Positions 16,045 to 22,941 of a DNA stretch of 24,998 bases are shown piece by piece. Position numbers and translations under genes: made by a program. Position 1 is the stretch's first letter. The number at the start of each line of letters is the position of its first letter. The stretch covers positions 1 to 24,998 of the forward strand of contig JANPLH010000178.1 in the NCBI GenBank assembly GCA_031426435.1. Direction: 5' to 3'. The notes under the pieces were generated by a model, which saw nothing but the letters and a program-made list of their open reading frames with translations, was not told the DNA's origin and made no database searches. This DNA is from UBA6168 sp031426435 (GTDB lineage Bacteria > Bacteroidota > Bacteroidia > Chitinophagales > Saprospiraceae).

Positions 16045-17925
16045 TTATTTCAAAAACTCCAAGCTCTTTTTCACAAAAGCGCTCAGTTCTGCACCCTTCA
16101 ACATGCCTTGGTTGAGCAAGGCGAGGTCAAGCAGGTGCTTGCCAAGGGCATTGCGATCATTGCCTTCCGCCAGCTTGAGCAGCTTGTCCGCCACGAAGGG
16201 GTGGTTGGTGTTCACCACCACATTGTACATGTCGCCAAAATCGCCCATGCCCATCATGCCGCCACCGCCGAGCGCCTGCATGTCCTTCATTCGGCGCATG
16301 AACTCTGGCCGGGTGATCTGTACGGGCTGGTCGTTGGGCGAAAGGGGCTTCAGGGTGACAGATGGCCCTTTTTTGTCCTTGACCAGTTCTTCGAAAACGG
16401 ATTTCACCGCCTCTTGCTCCTTATCGTTGAGTACGCTTTCCTGCTTCTCATCTTTCTGAACGAGGTTGTCAATGGTATCGGAGTCCACCCGCACGAAGGT
16501 CACGTCCTTTAGTTTGTGCTCCAGGTGCTGCATGAAGTGGGCGTCAATCACGTTGTCGAATTCCAGCACATCGTAGCCACGCTCCTTGGCTGATTCTATG
16601 AGGCTGTGGTGCTCCTCAGCGTTGTGGGTGTAGAGCATCACGGTGCGCTTGTGCTTATCGGTTTGCGCTTCGGCTACCTTCTTTTGGTATTCTTCTGCGG
16701 TGAAAAATTCGTTGCCCACGTTTTTCAGTAAGGCAAAGTCTACAGCTTTTTCATGGAATTTTTCATCTGACAACATGCCGTACTTCACAAAAACGCCGAG
16801 GTCTTTCCATTTATCCTCAAACGCCTTCCGGTCACTCTTGAAAAGTTCGTGGAGCTTGTCGGCCACTTTTTTGGTGATGTAGCCTGTAATTTTGCGCACG
16901 TTGCTGTCGCTCTGGAGGTAGCTTCGGCTCACGTTGAGCGGGATGTCCGGCGAGTCAATAACGCCATGCAACAGCGTGAGGAAGTCCGGCACGATTTCTT
17001 TCACCTCATCAGTGACATATACTTGGTTGCTGTAGAGCTGGATTTTATTCTTCTGCACTTCCATCGAATTGTTCAGCTTCGGGAAATAGAGGATACCTGT
17101 CAGGTTGAAGGGATAGTCAATGTTCAGGTGAATCCAGAACATCGGCGTCTGGTAGCTGAACGGGTATAATTCTTCGTAAAATTTGCGGTAGTCCTCGTCG
17201 GTCAGTTCATTCGGCTGCTTCTTCCAAGCCGGTGCGGGGTTGTTGATGATATTGTCCACCTCGATTTCCTTAGAGGTCTTCTCATCGCCTTCGCCCTCAT
17301 CAATGGTTTCCTTATTGGTACCGAACTTGATGGCCACGGGCAAAAACTTGCAGTATTTCTTCAAAAGCTCCTCGATACGGTTGTCTTCTAAGAACTCCTT
17401 GTTATCTTCGTTAATATGCAAGATGATGTCAGTGCCACGGGCGGTTTTTTCGCTCGGCGCAATGCTGAACTCCGGGTTGCCATCGCAAATCCAGTTCACG
17501 GCAGCTTCATCAGCCCGCCACGATTTTGTATTGACCTCTACCCGGTCGGCCACCATGAAGGCAGAGTAGAAACCAAGTCCGAACTTTCCAATGATGTTGT
17601 GCTCGCCCTGGTATTTTTCCACGAACTCCTGCGCACTAGAAATAGCGATTTGGTTCAAGTACTTCTTCACCTCTTCCTCGCTCATGCCAATGCCCTTGTC
17701 ACGGATGGTGAGTGTACCGGCCTCTTTGACGATAATTACCTCTACAGTGAGGTCGCCCACTTCGCCTTGTAGCTCGCCACGAGAAGCGACGGATTTAAGT
17801 TTGGTAGTGGCATCAATGGCATTTGCCACCAGTTCCCGCAAAAAAATCTCGTGATCGGAGTACAGGAACTTTTTGATGATGGGAAAAATATTTTCGGACT
17901 GTACAGATATATTGCCTTTTTGCAT
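16045..17925 (-). CDS. htpG: Molecular chaperone HtpG (bacterial Hsp90)
   Basis: 626 residues, normal length. N-terminal ATPase domain: NIFPIIKKFLYSDHEIFLRELVANAIDA (usually NASDA), DKGIGMSEEEVKKYLNQIA and GKFGLGFYSAFMVAD. The middle domain contains the WIHLNIDYPFNLTGILYFPK and SPDIPLNVSRSYLQSD segments of Hsp90. The C-terminal dimerisation domain has the acidic, less conserved sequence usual for HtpG. The variant Ile for Ser in the NAIDA motif occurs in many Bacteroidota. Assists late folding under stress. The start region is followed upstream by an AT-rich gap with a TTCAAAA palindrome. Confidence 0.95.
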   Translation of the reverse strand: MQKGNISVQSENIFPIIKKFLYSDHEIFLRELVANAIDATTKLKSVASRGELQGEVGDLTVEVIIVKEAGTLTIRDKGIGMSEEEVKKYLNQIAISSAQEFVEKYQGEHNIIGKFGLGFYSAFMVADRVEVNTKSWRADEAAVNWICDGNPEFSIAPSEKTARGTDIILHINEDNKEFLEDNRIEELLKKYCKFLPVAIKFGTNKETIDEGEGDEKTSKEIEVDNIINNPAPAWKKQPNELTDEDYRKFYEELYPFSYQTPMFWIHLNIDYPFNLTGILYFPKLNNSMEVQKNKIQLYSNQVYVTDEVKEIVPDFLTLLHGVIDSPDIPLNVSRSYLQSDSNVRKITGYITKKVADKLHELFKSDRKAFEDKWKDLGVFVKYGMLSDEKFHEKAVDFALLKNVGNEFFTAEEYQKKVAEAQTDKHKRTVMLYTHNAEEHHSLIESAKERGYDVLEFDNVIDAHFMQHLEHKLKDVTFVRVDSDTIDNLVQKDEKQESVLNDKEQEAVKSVFEELVKDKKGPSVTLKPLSPNDQPVQITRPEFMRRMKDMQALGGGGMMGMGDFGDMYNVVVNTNHPFVADKLLKLAEGNDRNALGKHLLDLALLNQGMLKGAELSAFVKKSLEFLK

Positions 17926-17965
17926 GTCTGTTAGTTGTTGTTAATGATGATTTTATGTTTAGATT

Positions 17966-17980
17966 TTCAAAAATTTTGAA
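17966..17980. promoter_or_regulatory. Operator-like palindrome upstream of htpG
   Basis: TTCAAAA-A-TTTTGAA is a perfect 7-bp inverted repeat around one base, about 40 bases before the htpG start. Its position suits a regulator site or a promoter-proximal element. It does not match CIRCE (the HrcA operator). In AT-rich DNA a palindrome this size can arise by chance. The rest of 17926-18190 shows no gene. Confidence 0.3.
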
Positions 17981-18195
17981 TAACCTGCCACAAAAAATTT
18001 TTCTGCAAAGTATTTGTAGGCAAAGGCAAGGCTTTCAAAGTACATGCCACGGGATTTTAACTGCCAAAATGACTGCTTTTATTGACATTTCTACGGATGC
18101 AAAACTTAATATATGGTTATTGAATTAAATACAACCCATGTTTACAATGTCACATTTTTAGCTTAAGTGAAGAGAATAGGCACTGGTTTTGCCTA

Positions 18196-18203
18196 TAGTT
18201 TTG
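18196..18203 (+). promoter_or_regulatory. Candidate -7 box for the orphan gene
   Basis: TAGTTTTG is a perfect TAnnTTTG, 18 bases before ATG 18222, implying a very short leader. No clear -33 element. Confidence 0.4.
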
Positions 18204-18221
18204 TGCCGTTGTTTTGATAAA

Positions 18222-18542
18222 ATGAATCAAATTATGGTAAATGCTGCAAGACATATAAATGGATTAAATGACACCGAATTCGGAATGAATTTGGGCGATG
18301 ATATTCATGGTCATAAGGTTAGGGACTTAATTACAAAGTTCTTTTATCGAAACAGTCATTTGTGTTTTCACATTCTATTGCATGTGGATGGAGGAGAAAC
18401 AGTTTTCTTCCGGGAGTTTACGGATTATGCGGAGTACAAGAAGGCTTTCAGTGATTTGCAACAGGCAAGGCTCAATAATATGATTATCAATATTCCGAAA
18501 AAAAATATGGTTTCAGCCAATCTGCTGGAAAATTTGGCATGA
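18222..18542 (+). CDS. Uncharacterised 106-residue protein
   Basis: I do not recognise this protein. It starts with ATG 18222 (a TTG at 18189 in the same frame lies upstream of the -7 box and is rejected). No signal peptide or membrane segment is visible. The sequence is mixed charged/hydrophobic: MNQIMVNAARHINGLNDTE, GDDIHGHKVRDLITKFFYR, then a beta-like run (CFHILLHVDGGETVFF) and a Lys/Asn-rich end. Base composition is AT-richer than its neighbours. It stands alone between htpG (divergent) and a candidate RNA gene. A real gene is supported by the promoter-like box and the intact frame; no function is proposed. Confidence 0.6.
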   Translation: MNQIMVNAARHINGLNDTEFGMNLGDDIHGHKVRDLITKFFYRNSHLCFHILLHVDGGETVFFREFTDYAEYKKAFSDLQQARLNNMIINIPKKNMVSANLLENLA

Positions 18543-18702
18543 TTTTCGGAATAGCAAAGACGATTTCAAAATTAAATTCGGATACAGCTTGCCACCCTCC
18601 CACACTGAGTTTTATTTCCGAATGTACCCCGCTTCCCTTAAACCACTCAAATTGAATTCATAACTATTTACCCAAAGCCAGCAATGGCAATAATAAACGG
18701 AT

Positions 18703-18845
18703 GAAGTCAACCCCGGCTTCCTTGCAAATGTGCGATTAACTCGGCATTTGAGTCCAAAGATGTCTTCGGGGCAGAAGTGCCTCGGGACAGTGAGTGAGAC
18801 CAGTTCGTTTGGGGGGTAGAGCTGGTCTTAAACTCACTTTTTTTT
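18703..18845 (+). ncRNA. Candidate structured small RNA with intrinsic terminator
   Basis: Consecutive hairpins occupy a gene-free stretch. 18703-18708 pairs with 18715-18720; CAAATG with CATTTG (18725-18750). 18761-18773 pairs with 18778-18789 around a GAAG loop (12 bp, one bulged C). 18790-18803 pairs with 18822-18837 (GTGAGT/ACTCAC and GAGACCAG/CTGGTCTT, two bulged A). Eight T (18838-18845) follow the last stem, as in a terminator. Several pairs are G-U when read as plus-strand RNA and would be A-C mismatches on the minus strand, so plus is favoured. The 5' end is unknown; 18543-18702 shows no gene and only a weak promoter match. I could not match it to RNase P, tmRNA or SRP RNA; a 6S-type RNA is possible but unproved. 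Confidence 0.55.
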
Positions 18846-18852
18846 CTTTTTT

Positions 18853-18890
18853 AAAGGGCATCGGCGTTGCAACGCCGATGCCCTTTTCCT
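18853..18890 (+). terminator. Perfect palindromic terminator hairpin
   Basis: 18853-18886 is a perfect 34-base palindrome (AAAGGGCATCGGCG... and its complement), followed by TTTCCTTTT. It comes only 8 bases after the T-tract of the candidate RNA and would act as a second terminator on the plus strand. On the minus strand A-rich DNA follows, so it does not suit the converging mazG-like gene. 18891-18980 holds nothing else visible. Confidence 0.75.
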
Positions 18891-18980
18891 TTTATATTAT
18901 TACTGTTCACAACTATTTAAAATGGGTTGTATAATTTAAAAAAATCAATTCCCCTTTCTCTCTCATGCCTTTTTATTTAG

Positions 18981-19334
18981 TCATCGCAGCTTTTCGTTGT
19001 TGGAATGCCGATTAATATCCCGCCTTGTTTTCTTCTCCAAATTCTTTTGCATGGCCTCCGTGAGGTTCACACCGGTCTGATTGGCGAGGCAAATCAGCAC
19101 AAAAAGCACATCTGCCATTTCGTCCGAAAGGTTCTCCCGATGGGTATCTAAATTGGCAGTTGCCGATAGCTCGCTTGACTTGAACGATTGCTCCCCATAA
19201 AGCCGGGCCATTAGTCGGGCCACCTCACCAACTTCCTCCATCAGCAGGGCCGTGTTCGTCAATTCATTGAAATAGCGGACGCCAATGGTCATTATCCACT
19301 CGTCCACCGTTTTTTGTGCTTCGGCAATGGTCAT
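18981..19334 (-). CDS. MazG-like nucleotide pyrophosphohydrolase
   Basis: 117 residues, a single MazG-type helical domain. The metal-binding motif is seen as Glu34-x2-Glu37 (LLMEEVGEVARL) and Glu72-x2-Asp75 (LSDEMADVLFVLICLA), the usual EXXE...EXXD arrangement for Mg2+. Such single-domain enzymes cleave NTPs or dNTPs to monophosphate and pyrophosphate, often as house-cleaning enzymes. The ATG is at 19334. It follows the TrpF-like gene by 46 bases on the same strand and is probably in one transcript with it. The C-terminus is basic and polar (RRDINRHSNNEKLR). Confidence 0.88.
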   Translation of the reverse strand: MTIAEAQKTVDEWIMTIGVRYFNELTNTALLMEEVGEVARLMARLYGEQSFKSSELSATANLDTHRENLSDEMADVLFVLICLANQTGVNLTEAMQKNLEKKTRRDINRHSNNEKLR

Positions 19335-19380
19335 GTTGAATAAATTTTAATTCAAGGAAAAAAGTATTGTAGTACAGCGT

Positions 19381-20028
19381 TCAGCCGACCACCTCCAAGT
19401 TGTCAAGGATTTCATCCAATTCCTCATAAGATTTTAACCCGACCTTCTCTTCCACGCCTCCTGTAAGGCTCAAACCTTCCGGTCGCAATGTTTCCAACAC
19501 AGTTTGAACCTCGTGGGCCGGAAAATCAAGTGACAAAATGGTTTTGTGCTCCGCAAAAAGGCGCTGCAAATAATCGGTCGAGACAGGTGTTCCTGCCTGA
19601 AGCATGGCCCAATTGATGCCCGCCTTTGTAAAATCAAGCAAAAAATAGGTGCAGCAATGGGCATACTGCTGAAAATGCGCCAATAACTCCGCTTGGGTCG
19701 TGCCCATCTGAACGACCACTTCCTTGATGACGGTCAAGTTTTGCAATCCCTCCAACTCCTCAATTGGCGTGAACATGCCTACCTGCACAGCATCCAAATG
19801 CAACAGGTTATTTGTCTCTTCGATTTCAGAGGCCGTCGTAAAATCGAACTCACCGACGATTTTCACCCCATCCACCCACTCCATGATAGCTTTTGTCGCC
19901 AAGCGTGAAATGGTCGTAGCCGGGTCGCCACTGAGCCGGAAGCCCAGCCATTCGACCTCTCTTGCGGCAAAATAACGGGCATCAGTCAGGTTGTTGACGG
20001 CACTTGCTTTTATCTTTGTCTTTTGCAT
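19381..20028 (-). CDS. TrpF-like (beta/alpha)8 protein without the catalytic cysteine
   Basis: 215 residues, the length of phosphoribosylanthranilate isomerase. The fold can be followed: KASAVNNLTDARYFA aligns with the TrpF start KICGITNLEDA, HLDAVQVG with LNAVQLHG, TVIKEVVV with the next strand, YFLLDFTKAGINW with the LLD acid loop, and LSLTGGVEEKVGLKSYEELDEIL with the C-terminal SSGVE...PG-K segment. The general base Cys of TrpF is replaced by Ser9; the acid Asp132 is kept; the GGTG/GGSG phosphate loop after it is missing. It therefore probably no longer does the normal TrpF reaction, or does so poorly. No other trp genes are near. It is divergent from the MGMT-like gene, with overlapping promoter boxes. 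Confidence 0.75.
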   Translation of the reverse strand: MQKTKIKASAVNNLTDARYFAAREVEWLGFRLSGDPATTISRLATKAIMEWVDGVKIVGEFDFTTASEIEETNNLLHLDAVQVGMFTPIEELEGLQNLTVIKEVVVQMGTTQAELLAHFQQYAHCCTYFLLDFTKAGINWAMLQAGTPVSTDYLQRLFAEHKTILSLDFPAHEVQTVLETLRPEGLSLTGGVEEKVGLKSYEELDEILDNLEVVG

Positions 20029-20048
20029 CTTGCTCTCAGTTAATTTTG
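20015..20048 (+). promoter_or_regulatory. Promoter candidate for the MGMT-like gene
   Basis: TTTG (20015-20018), a 22-base spacer and TAATTTTG (20041-20048) fit the Bacteroidota consensus; predicted leader about 28 bases to ATG 20083. The -33 part lies inside the start of the divergent TrpF-like gene. Confidence 0.5.
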
Positions 20049-20050
20049 GG

Positions 20051-20058
20051 CAAAGCTA
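20051..20058 (-). promoter_or_regulatory. Candidate -7 box for the TrpF-like gene
   Basis: Read on the minus strand this is TAGCTTTG, a perfect TAnnTTTG, 22 bases before the start codon at 20028. It lies two bases from the divergent -7 box at 20041-20048, so the two polymerases would compete. No clear -33 element. Confidence 0.35.
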
Positions 20059-20082
20059 CTACGCTATTTTTTACACTAGCTC

Positions 20083-20406
20083 ATGGCAAAGGAATCCTAT
20101 TTCGAGATGGTATATGACGTGGTGCGCTGCATTCCCGAAGGGCGTGTGACCACCTACGGCACCATCGCCAGCTTCCTTTCTCTCGGCTCTGCAAGGATGG
20201 TCGGCTGGGCGCTCAACAACTGCTTCGGGCTGGGCGACGTGCCAGCGCATCGGGTCATCAACCGGAAAGGGGAACTCTCTGGCCGGGCACATTTCAAGCC
20301 GCCGAGCCGGATGCAGGAGTTGTTGGAAAAGGAGGGCATCAAAGTGGAAAACGACCAGGTGGTGGACTTTGAAAAACATTTTTGGAACCCTGCTGACCAT
20401 TTCTGA
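20083..20406 (+). CDS. MGMT-family alkyltransferase-like (ATL) protein
   Basis: 107 residues, matching the DNA-binding C-terminal domain of O6-alkylguanine-DNA alkyltransferase. The family motifs are present: IPEGRVTTYGTIASFLSL, the arginine-finger helix SARMVGWAL (Arg38) and VPAHRVINRKGELSG. The catalytic PCHRV is PAHRV, with Ala55 where the alkyl-accepting Cys should be. It cannot transfer the alkyl group, like ATL proteins that bind alkylated bases and hand them to nucleotide excision repair. Bacteroidota commonly carry this form. The ATG at 20083 follows a promoter-like pair. Confidence 0.9.
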   Translation: MAKESYFEMVYDVVRCIPEGRVTTYGTIASFLSLGSARMVGWALNNCFGLGDVPAHRVINRKGELSGRAHFKPPSRMQELLEKEGIKVENDQVVDFEKHFWNPADHF

Positions 20407-20518
20407 AGACTTGCCCAAAACCGTTTTAAACAAACTTTAACCCCCAAACCATGTTGCAAAATGAATAATCCATCGTCTTAGACGTTTAAAGAACTGAATC
20501 AAAAAAATTAGATTATCC

Positions 20519-21208
20519 ATGCATAAATTCAAGTTGCTGATACTGCTGGCCGTTTTTTCGACCGCAGTTTTTGCCCAAAAATCAAAACCGGCTGCTGTAA
20601 AGCCCGAAGTTTCCGACCCCGCCGCCAAGGCCGTTTTGGAGAAAATGCGCAAGAAATACGAGGCTTACAGCACGATAGAGGCTGAATTTTCCTTAGAAAT
20701 CGAAATGCCACAACAGCCCAAGCAGACGCAGAAAGGCGTTTTGATACAGCAAGCTGAAAAATACCGCCTGAAGTTCAACGACCGTACGATGGTATCCGAT
20801 GGCAAAGCGGTTTGGCTGCACATTCCAAAGAACAAAGAGGTGCAAATCAACGATGTGGAAGAAGACGAGGGCGAAGGAGGCATCTCCTCCCCACAAGACC
20901 TGTTGAAAGCTTATGCCTGGAAGGATTACGTGTATGCCATCACCAATGAATTCAGTGAAGGCGGCAAACTGCTGCAACAAATCGAGTTCAAGCCGACCAA
21001 CAAGGCCAACGATTATTCCAAGGTGCGACTAACCCTCGACAAAAAGACGCTGGAAATCATCAGCATCAAGTCTTTTGGAAAGGATGGTTCCCGTTACACA
21101 TTGACAGTGAACAAGCTTACGCCGAACAAGACCGTGGCCGCCAGCACCTTCAACTTCGCAAAAAGCGAGTGCGCTGATTGCAAGTTTGAAGACTTACGGG
21201 TGGATTAA
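20519..21208 (+). CDS. LolA-like outer-membrane lipoprotein carrier protein
   Basis: 229 residues with a signal peptide (FKLLILLAVFSTAVFAQ). After a short linker: AVLEKMRKKYEAYSTIEAEFSLEIEMPQQPKQTQKGVLIQQAEKYRLKFNDRTMVSDGKAVWLHIPKNKEVQINDVEE. This is the LolA/LolB-type half-barrel: a KMRKKYEAYSTIEAEF helix-strand start, then a GKAVWLH strand. The end ECADCKFEDLRVD carries a Cys pair. Role: carries lipoproteins from the inner to the outer membrane through the periplasm. A clear terminator follows. No TAnnTTTG box was found in the 112-base gap upstream (20407-20518). Confidence 0.87.
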   Translation: MHKFKLLILLAVFSTAVFAQKSKPAAVKPEVSDPAAKAVLEKMRKKYEAYSTIEAEFSLEIEMPQQPKQTQKGVLIQQAEKYRLKFNDRTMVSDGKAVWLHIPKNKEVQINDVEEDEGEGGISSPQDLLKAYAWKDYVYAITNEFSEGGKLLQQIEFKPTNKANDYSKVRLTLDKKTLEIISIKSFGKDGSRYTLTVNKLTPNKTVAASTFNFAKSECADCKFEDLRVD

Positions 21209-21288
21209 GCAGTTTGCATTTAGTCAGTCGGCAGTCAATGTCTGCTACTCACGTTCTTGACTAACTAAACACGATACTATAAAGCTCT

Positions 21289-21335
21289 AAAAATGCGCAC
21301 GAGTGGCTCTGGAAGCCTCCGCGCGCATTTTTTTT
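21289..21335 (+). terminator. Intrinsic terminator after the LolA-like gene
   Basis: AAAAATGCGC (21289-21298) pairs with GCGCATTTTT (21323-21332); an inner GGCT/AGCC stem adds stability. The T run continues to 21335. Confidence 0.8.
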
Positions 21336-21368
21336 AGGAAAACCCAATCAAACTGCTTGACTTCAACG

Positions 21369-21375
21369 TATTTTG
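21369..21375 (+). promoter_or_regulatory. Near-match -7 box before the amidohydrolase
   Basis: TATTTTG is one base short of TAnnTTTG and lies about 20 bases before the TTG start at 21395. A weak candidate only. Confidence 0.25.
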
Positions 21376-21394
21376 TAGCAAAATACACCATAGC

Positions 21395-22582
21395 TTGAAA
21401 GAAAAAATCAAACAATTAGCCGCACAGTTCCACCCTGAAATCGTCGCCATAAGGCGGCACCTGCACAGCCACCCGGAGCTTTCGTTCCAGGAAGTGGAGA
21501 CTGGAAAATTCATTGCGCAGCAACTGACGAACCACGGCATACGGCATGAACATGGCTGGGGCGTGAACGGCGTGGTGGCCTATATCGAAGGCAAAAACCC
21601 AACGAAAAAGACCATCGTCCTGCGGGCCGATATTGATGCATTGCCGATTACTGAGGTCAACGACGTGCCGTACAAGTCTCAAAATCAAGGCGTTATGCAC
21701 GCCTGTGGGCACGATGTGCATTCGGCCTCGCTGCTGGGAGTGGCCCGCATCCTCCATGAATTGCGGAGCGAAATAGAAGGCACCGTCAAGCTGATTTTTC
21801 AGCCAGCGGAGGAGCGGCTGCCGGGAGGCGCTTCCATCCTCATTGCCGAAGGCGTACTTGAAAACCCTGTCCCTGCCAACATCCTCGGACAGCACGTGCT
21901 GCCTGCCCTCCAAACGGGCAAAGTGGGCTTCCGGCCCGGCATGTTCATGGCCAGCGCCGACGAGCTTTATGTGACCGTGCGGGGCAAGGGCGGCCACGGT
22001 GCCGTGCCACACGACGCCATTGACCCTGTGCTCATCACTTCCCATATTGTTGTTGCGCTGCAACAAATCGTCAGCCGAAACGCCAACCCCATCGTTCCGT
22101 CGGTTGTCACTTTTGGTAAAATCAACTCGACGGGCGGCTCCACGAATGTGATTCCCAACGAAGTGAAAATGGAGGGCACTTTCCGCACGATGGACGAGGA
22201 CTGGCGGGTCAAGGCGCATGTTTTAATGAAAAAAATGGCCGAAACACTGGCCGAAAGCATGGGTGGTAGTTGCGATTTTCATATTATGAAAGGCTACCCT
22301 TTTCTCAAAAACGATGAAGCATTGACCTTGCGCAGCCGCCAATTTGCCGTGGAATATTTAGGGGAAGAAAATGTAATAGACCTGCCCATGCGCATGACGG
22401 CAGAGGATTTTGCCTATTATTCGCAAGTGATACCTGCCTGCTTCTACCGATTGGGTACTGGCAACGCCGCCCGTGGCATCACCTCGCCCATCCATACCGA
22501 CACTTTCGACGTGGAAGAGGACAGCCTTCTGGTGGGCATGGGGCTGATGAGTTGGTTGGCAGTGAAGGAATTGGAGGATTAA
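21395..22582 (+). CDS. M20-family amidohydrolase (N-acyl amino acid/aminoacylase type)
   Basis: 395 residues with a TTG start at 21395; no in-frame ATG precedes it and the protein begins KEKIKQLAAQFHPEIVAIRRHLHSHPELSF, the normal N-terminus of this family. The di-metal and catalytic positions are seen: Cys104 and His106 in HACGHDVHS, Glu139-Glu140 in QPAEE, His167 in GQHVLP, and the late His in SPIHTDTF. The small dimerisation domain begins around DELYVTVRGKGGHGAVPH. Such enzymes remove acyl groups from amino acids or peptides, or hydrolyse hippurate-like amides; the substrate is not deducible. Cytoplasmic. Confidence 0.92.
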   Translation: MKEKIKQLAAQFHPEIVAIRRHLHSHPELSFQEVETGKFIAQQLTNHGIRHEHGWGVNGVVAYIEGKNPTKKTIVLRADIDALPITEVNDVPYKSQNQGVMHACGHDVHSASLLGVARILHELRSEIEGTVKLIFQPAEERLPGGASILIAEGVLENPVPANILGQHVLPALQTGKVGFRPGMFMASADELYVTVRGKGGHGAVPHDAIDPVLITSHIVVALQQIVSRNANPIVPSVVTFGKINSTGGSTNVIPNEVKMEGTFRTMDEDWRVKAHVLMKKMAETLAESMGGSCDFHIMKGYPFLKNDEALTLRSRQFAVEYLGEENVIDLPMRMTAEDFAYYSQVIPACFYRLGTGNAARGITSPIHTDTFDVEEDSLLVGMGLMSWLAVKELED

Positions 22583-22596
22583 CTCGCAGTAAGCCG

Positions 22597-22860
22597 ATAA
22601 AAAAGCACGGTCCTTGCCGCCAGTAATCCTACTGGCGACAAGGACGTGCTTTCACATTCGTAGATAGATTTGAAAGTGGAAAACCTGCCAAGCTTTTGAG
22701 CCTGACAAACTGTTTTTCCGAGACGAGACTCCACCATGCTCGACAGCATGGCGAATGACCCCAAGAAAGGGGTTGACCAATGACGATGAAAGCCCAAGAA
22801 GAAGGTACAGTGGGAAGCCTGCGCCATTTTCAAGGCTATCAACAGACTTGAAAATGGCGG
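22597..22860 (-). ncRNA. Candidate structured RNA with a strong terminator
   Basis: Read on the minus strand there are five helices and a terminator. A 13-bp perfect stem pairs 22847-22859 with 22822-22834. ACCCC/GGGGT lies at 22758-22773. CCATGCT/AGCATGG with a 4-base loop lies at 22734-22751. A 42-base hairpin (22678-22719) has the GGAAAA/TTTTCC outer stem and a CAAA loop. CTTTCA/TGAAAG is at 22649-22676. The ~20-bp terminator stem (22605-22625 with 22630-22649) has a GGAT loop, then TTTTTT at 22604-22599. In the 42-base hairpin and the terminator, G-U pairs on the minus strand would be A-C mismatches on plus, favouring minus. No tRNA, tmRNA or RNase P signature was found. The 5' end is unknown; it may be the 3' part of the transcript carrying the small ORF at 22942-23058. 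Confidence 0.6.
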
Positions 22861-22865
22861 TAGTA

Positions 22866-22920
22866 AGGTCAGGTAGCGGTAGGTGGTAGGTTGAGATTTA
22901 CAGGGTTTTGAGGTTTGAGG
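22866..22920. repeat. Word repeats of GGTAG and TTTGAGG type
   Basis: GGTAG occurs three times in close phase at 22872-22890, then TTTTGAGG/TTTGAGG at 22906-22920. This lies between the small ORF and the structured RNA. It has the same style as other junction repeats here. Confidence 0.6.
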
Positions 22921-22941
22921 CTGGCTCGCCAACCCAAACAG

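Noticed and set aside
19381..20028. Plain annotation as functional trpF
   Set aside because: The catalytic Cys position is Ser9 and the phosphate-binding GGTG-type loop is missing, so the activity should not be asserted.
21416..22219. Minus-strand frame of 267 codons opposite the amidohydrolase
   Set aside because: Antisense shadow; translation is His/Val/Arg-rich without any recognisable motif, while the plus frame has all M20 residues.
22597..22860. Structured region considered as tmRNA, RNase P RNA or a retron RNA
   Set aside because: No tRNA-like end, no GGAAAGTCC-type RNase P core and no reverse transcriptase gene nearby.
22579..22932. Minus-strand frame of 117 codons
   Set aside because: It runs through every hairpin of the candidate RNA and beyond the terminator T-tract, has a TTG start, and the translation shows no family feature; the structure explains the region better.
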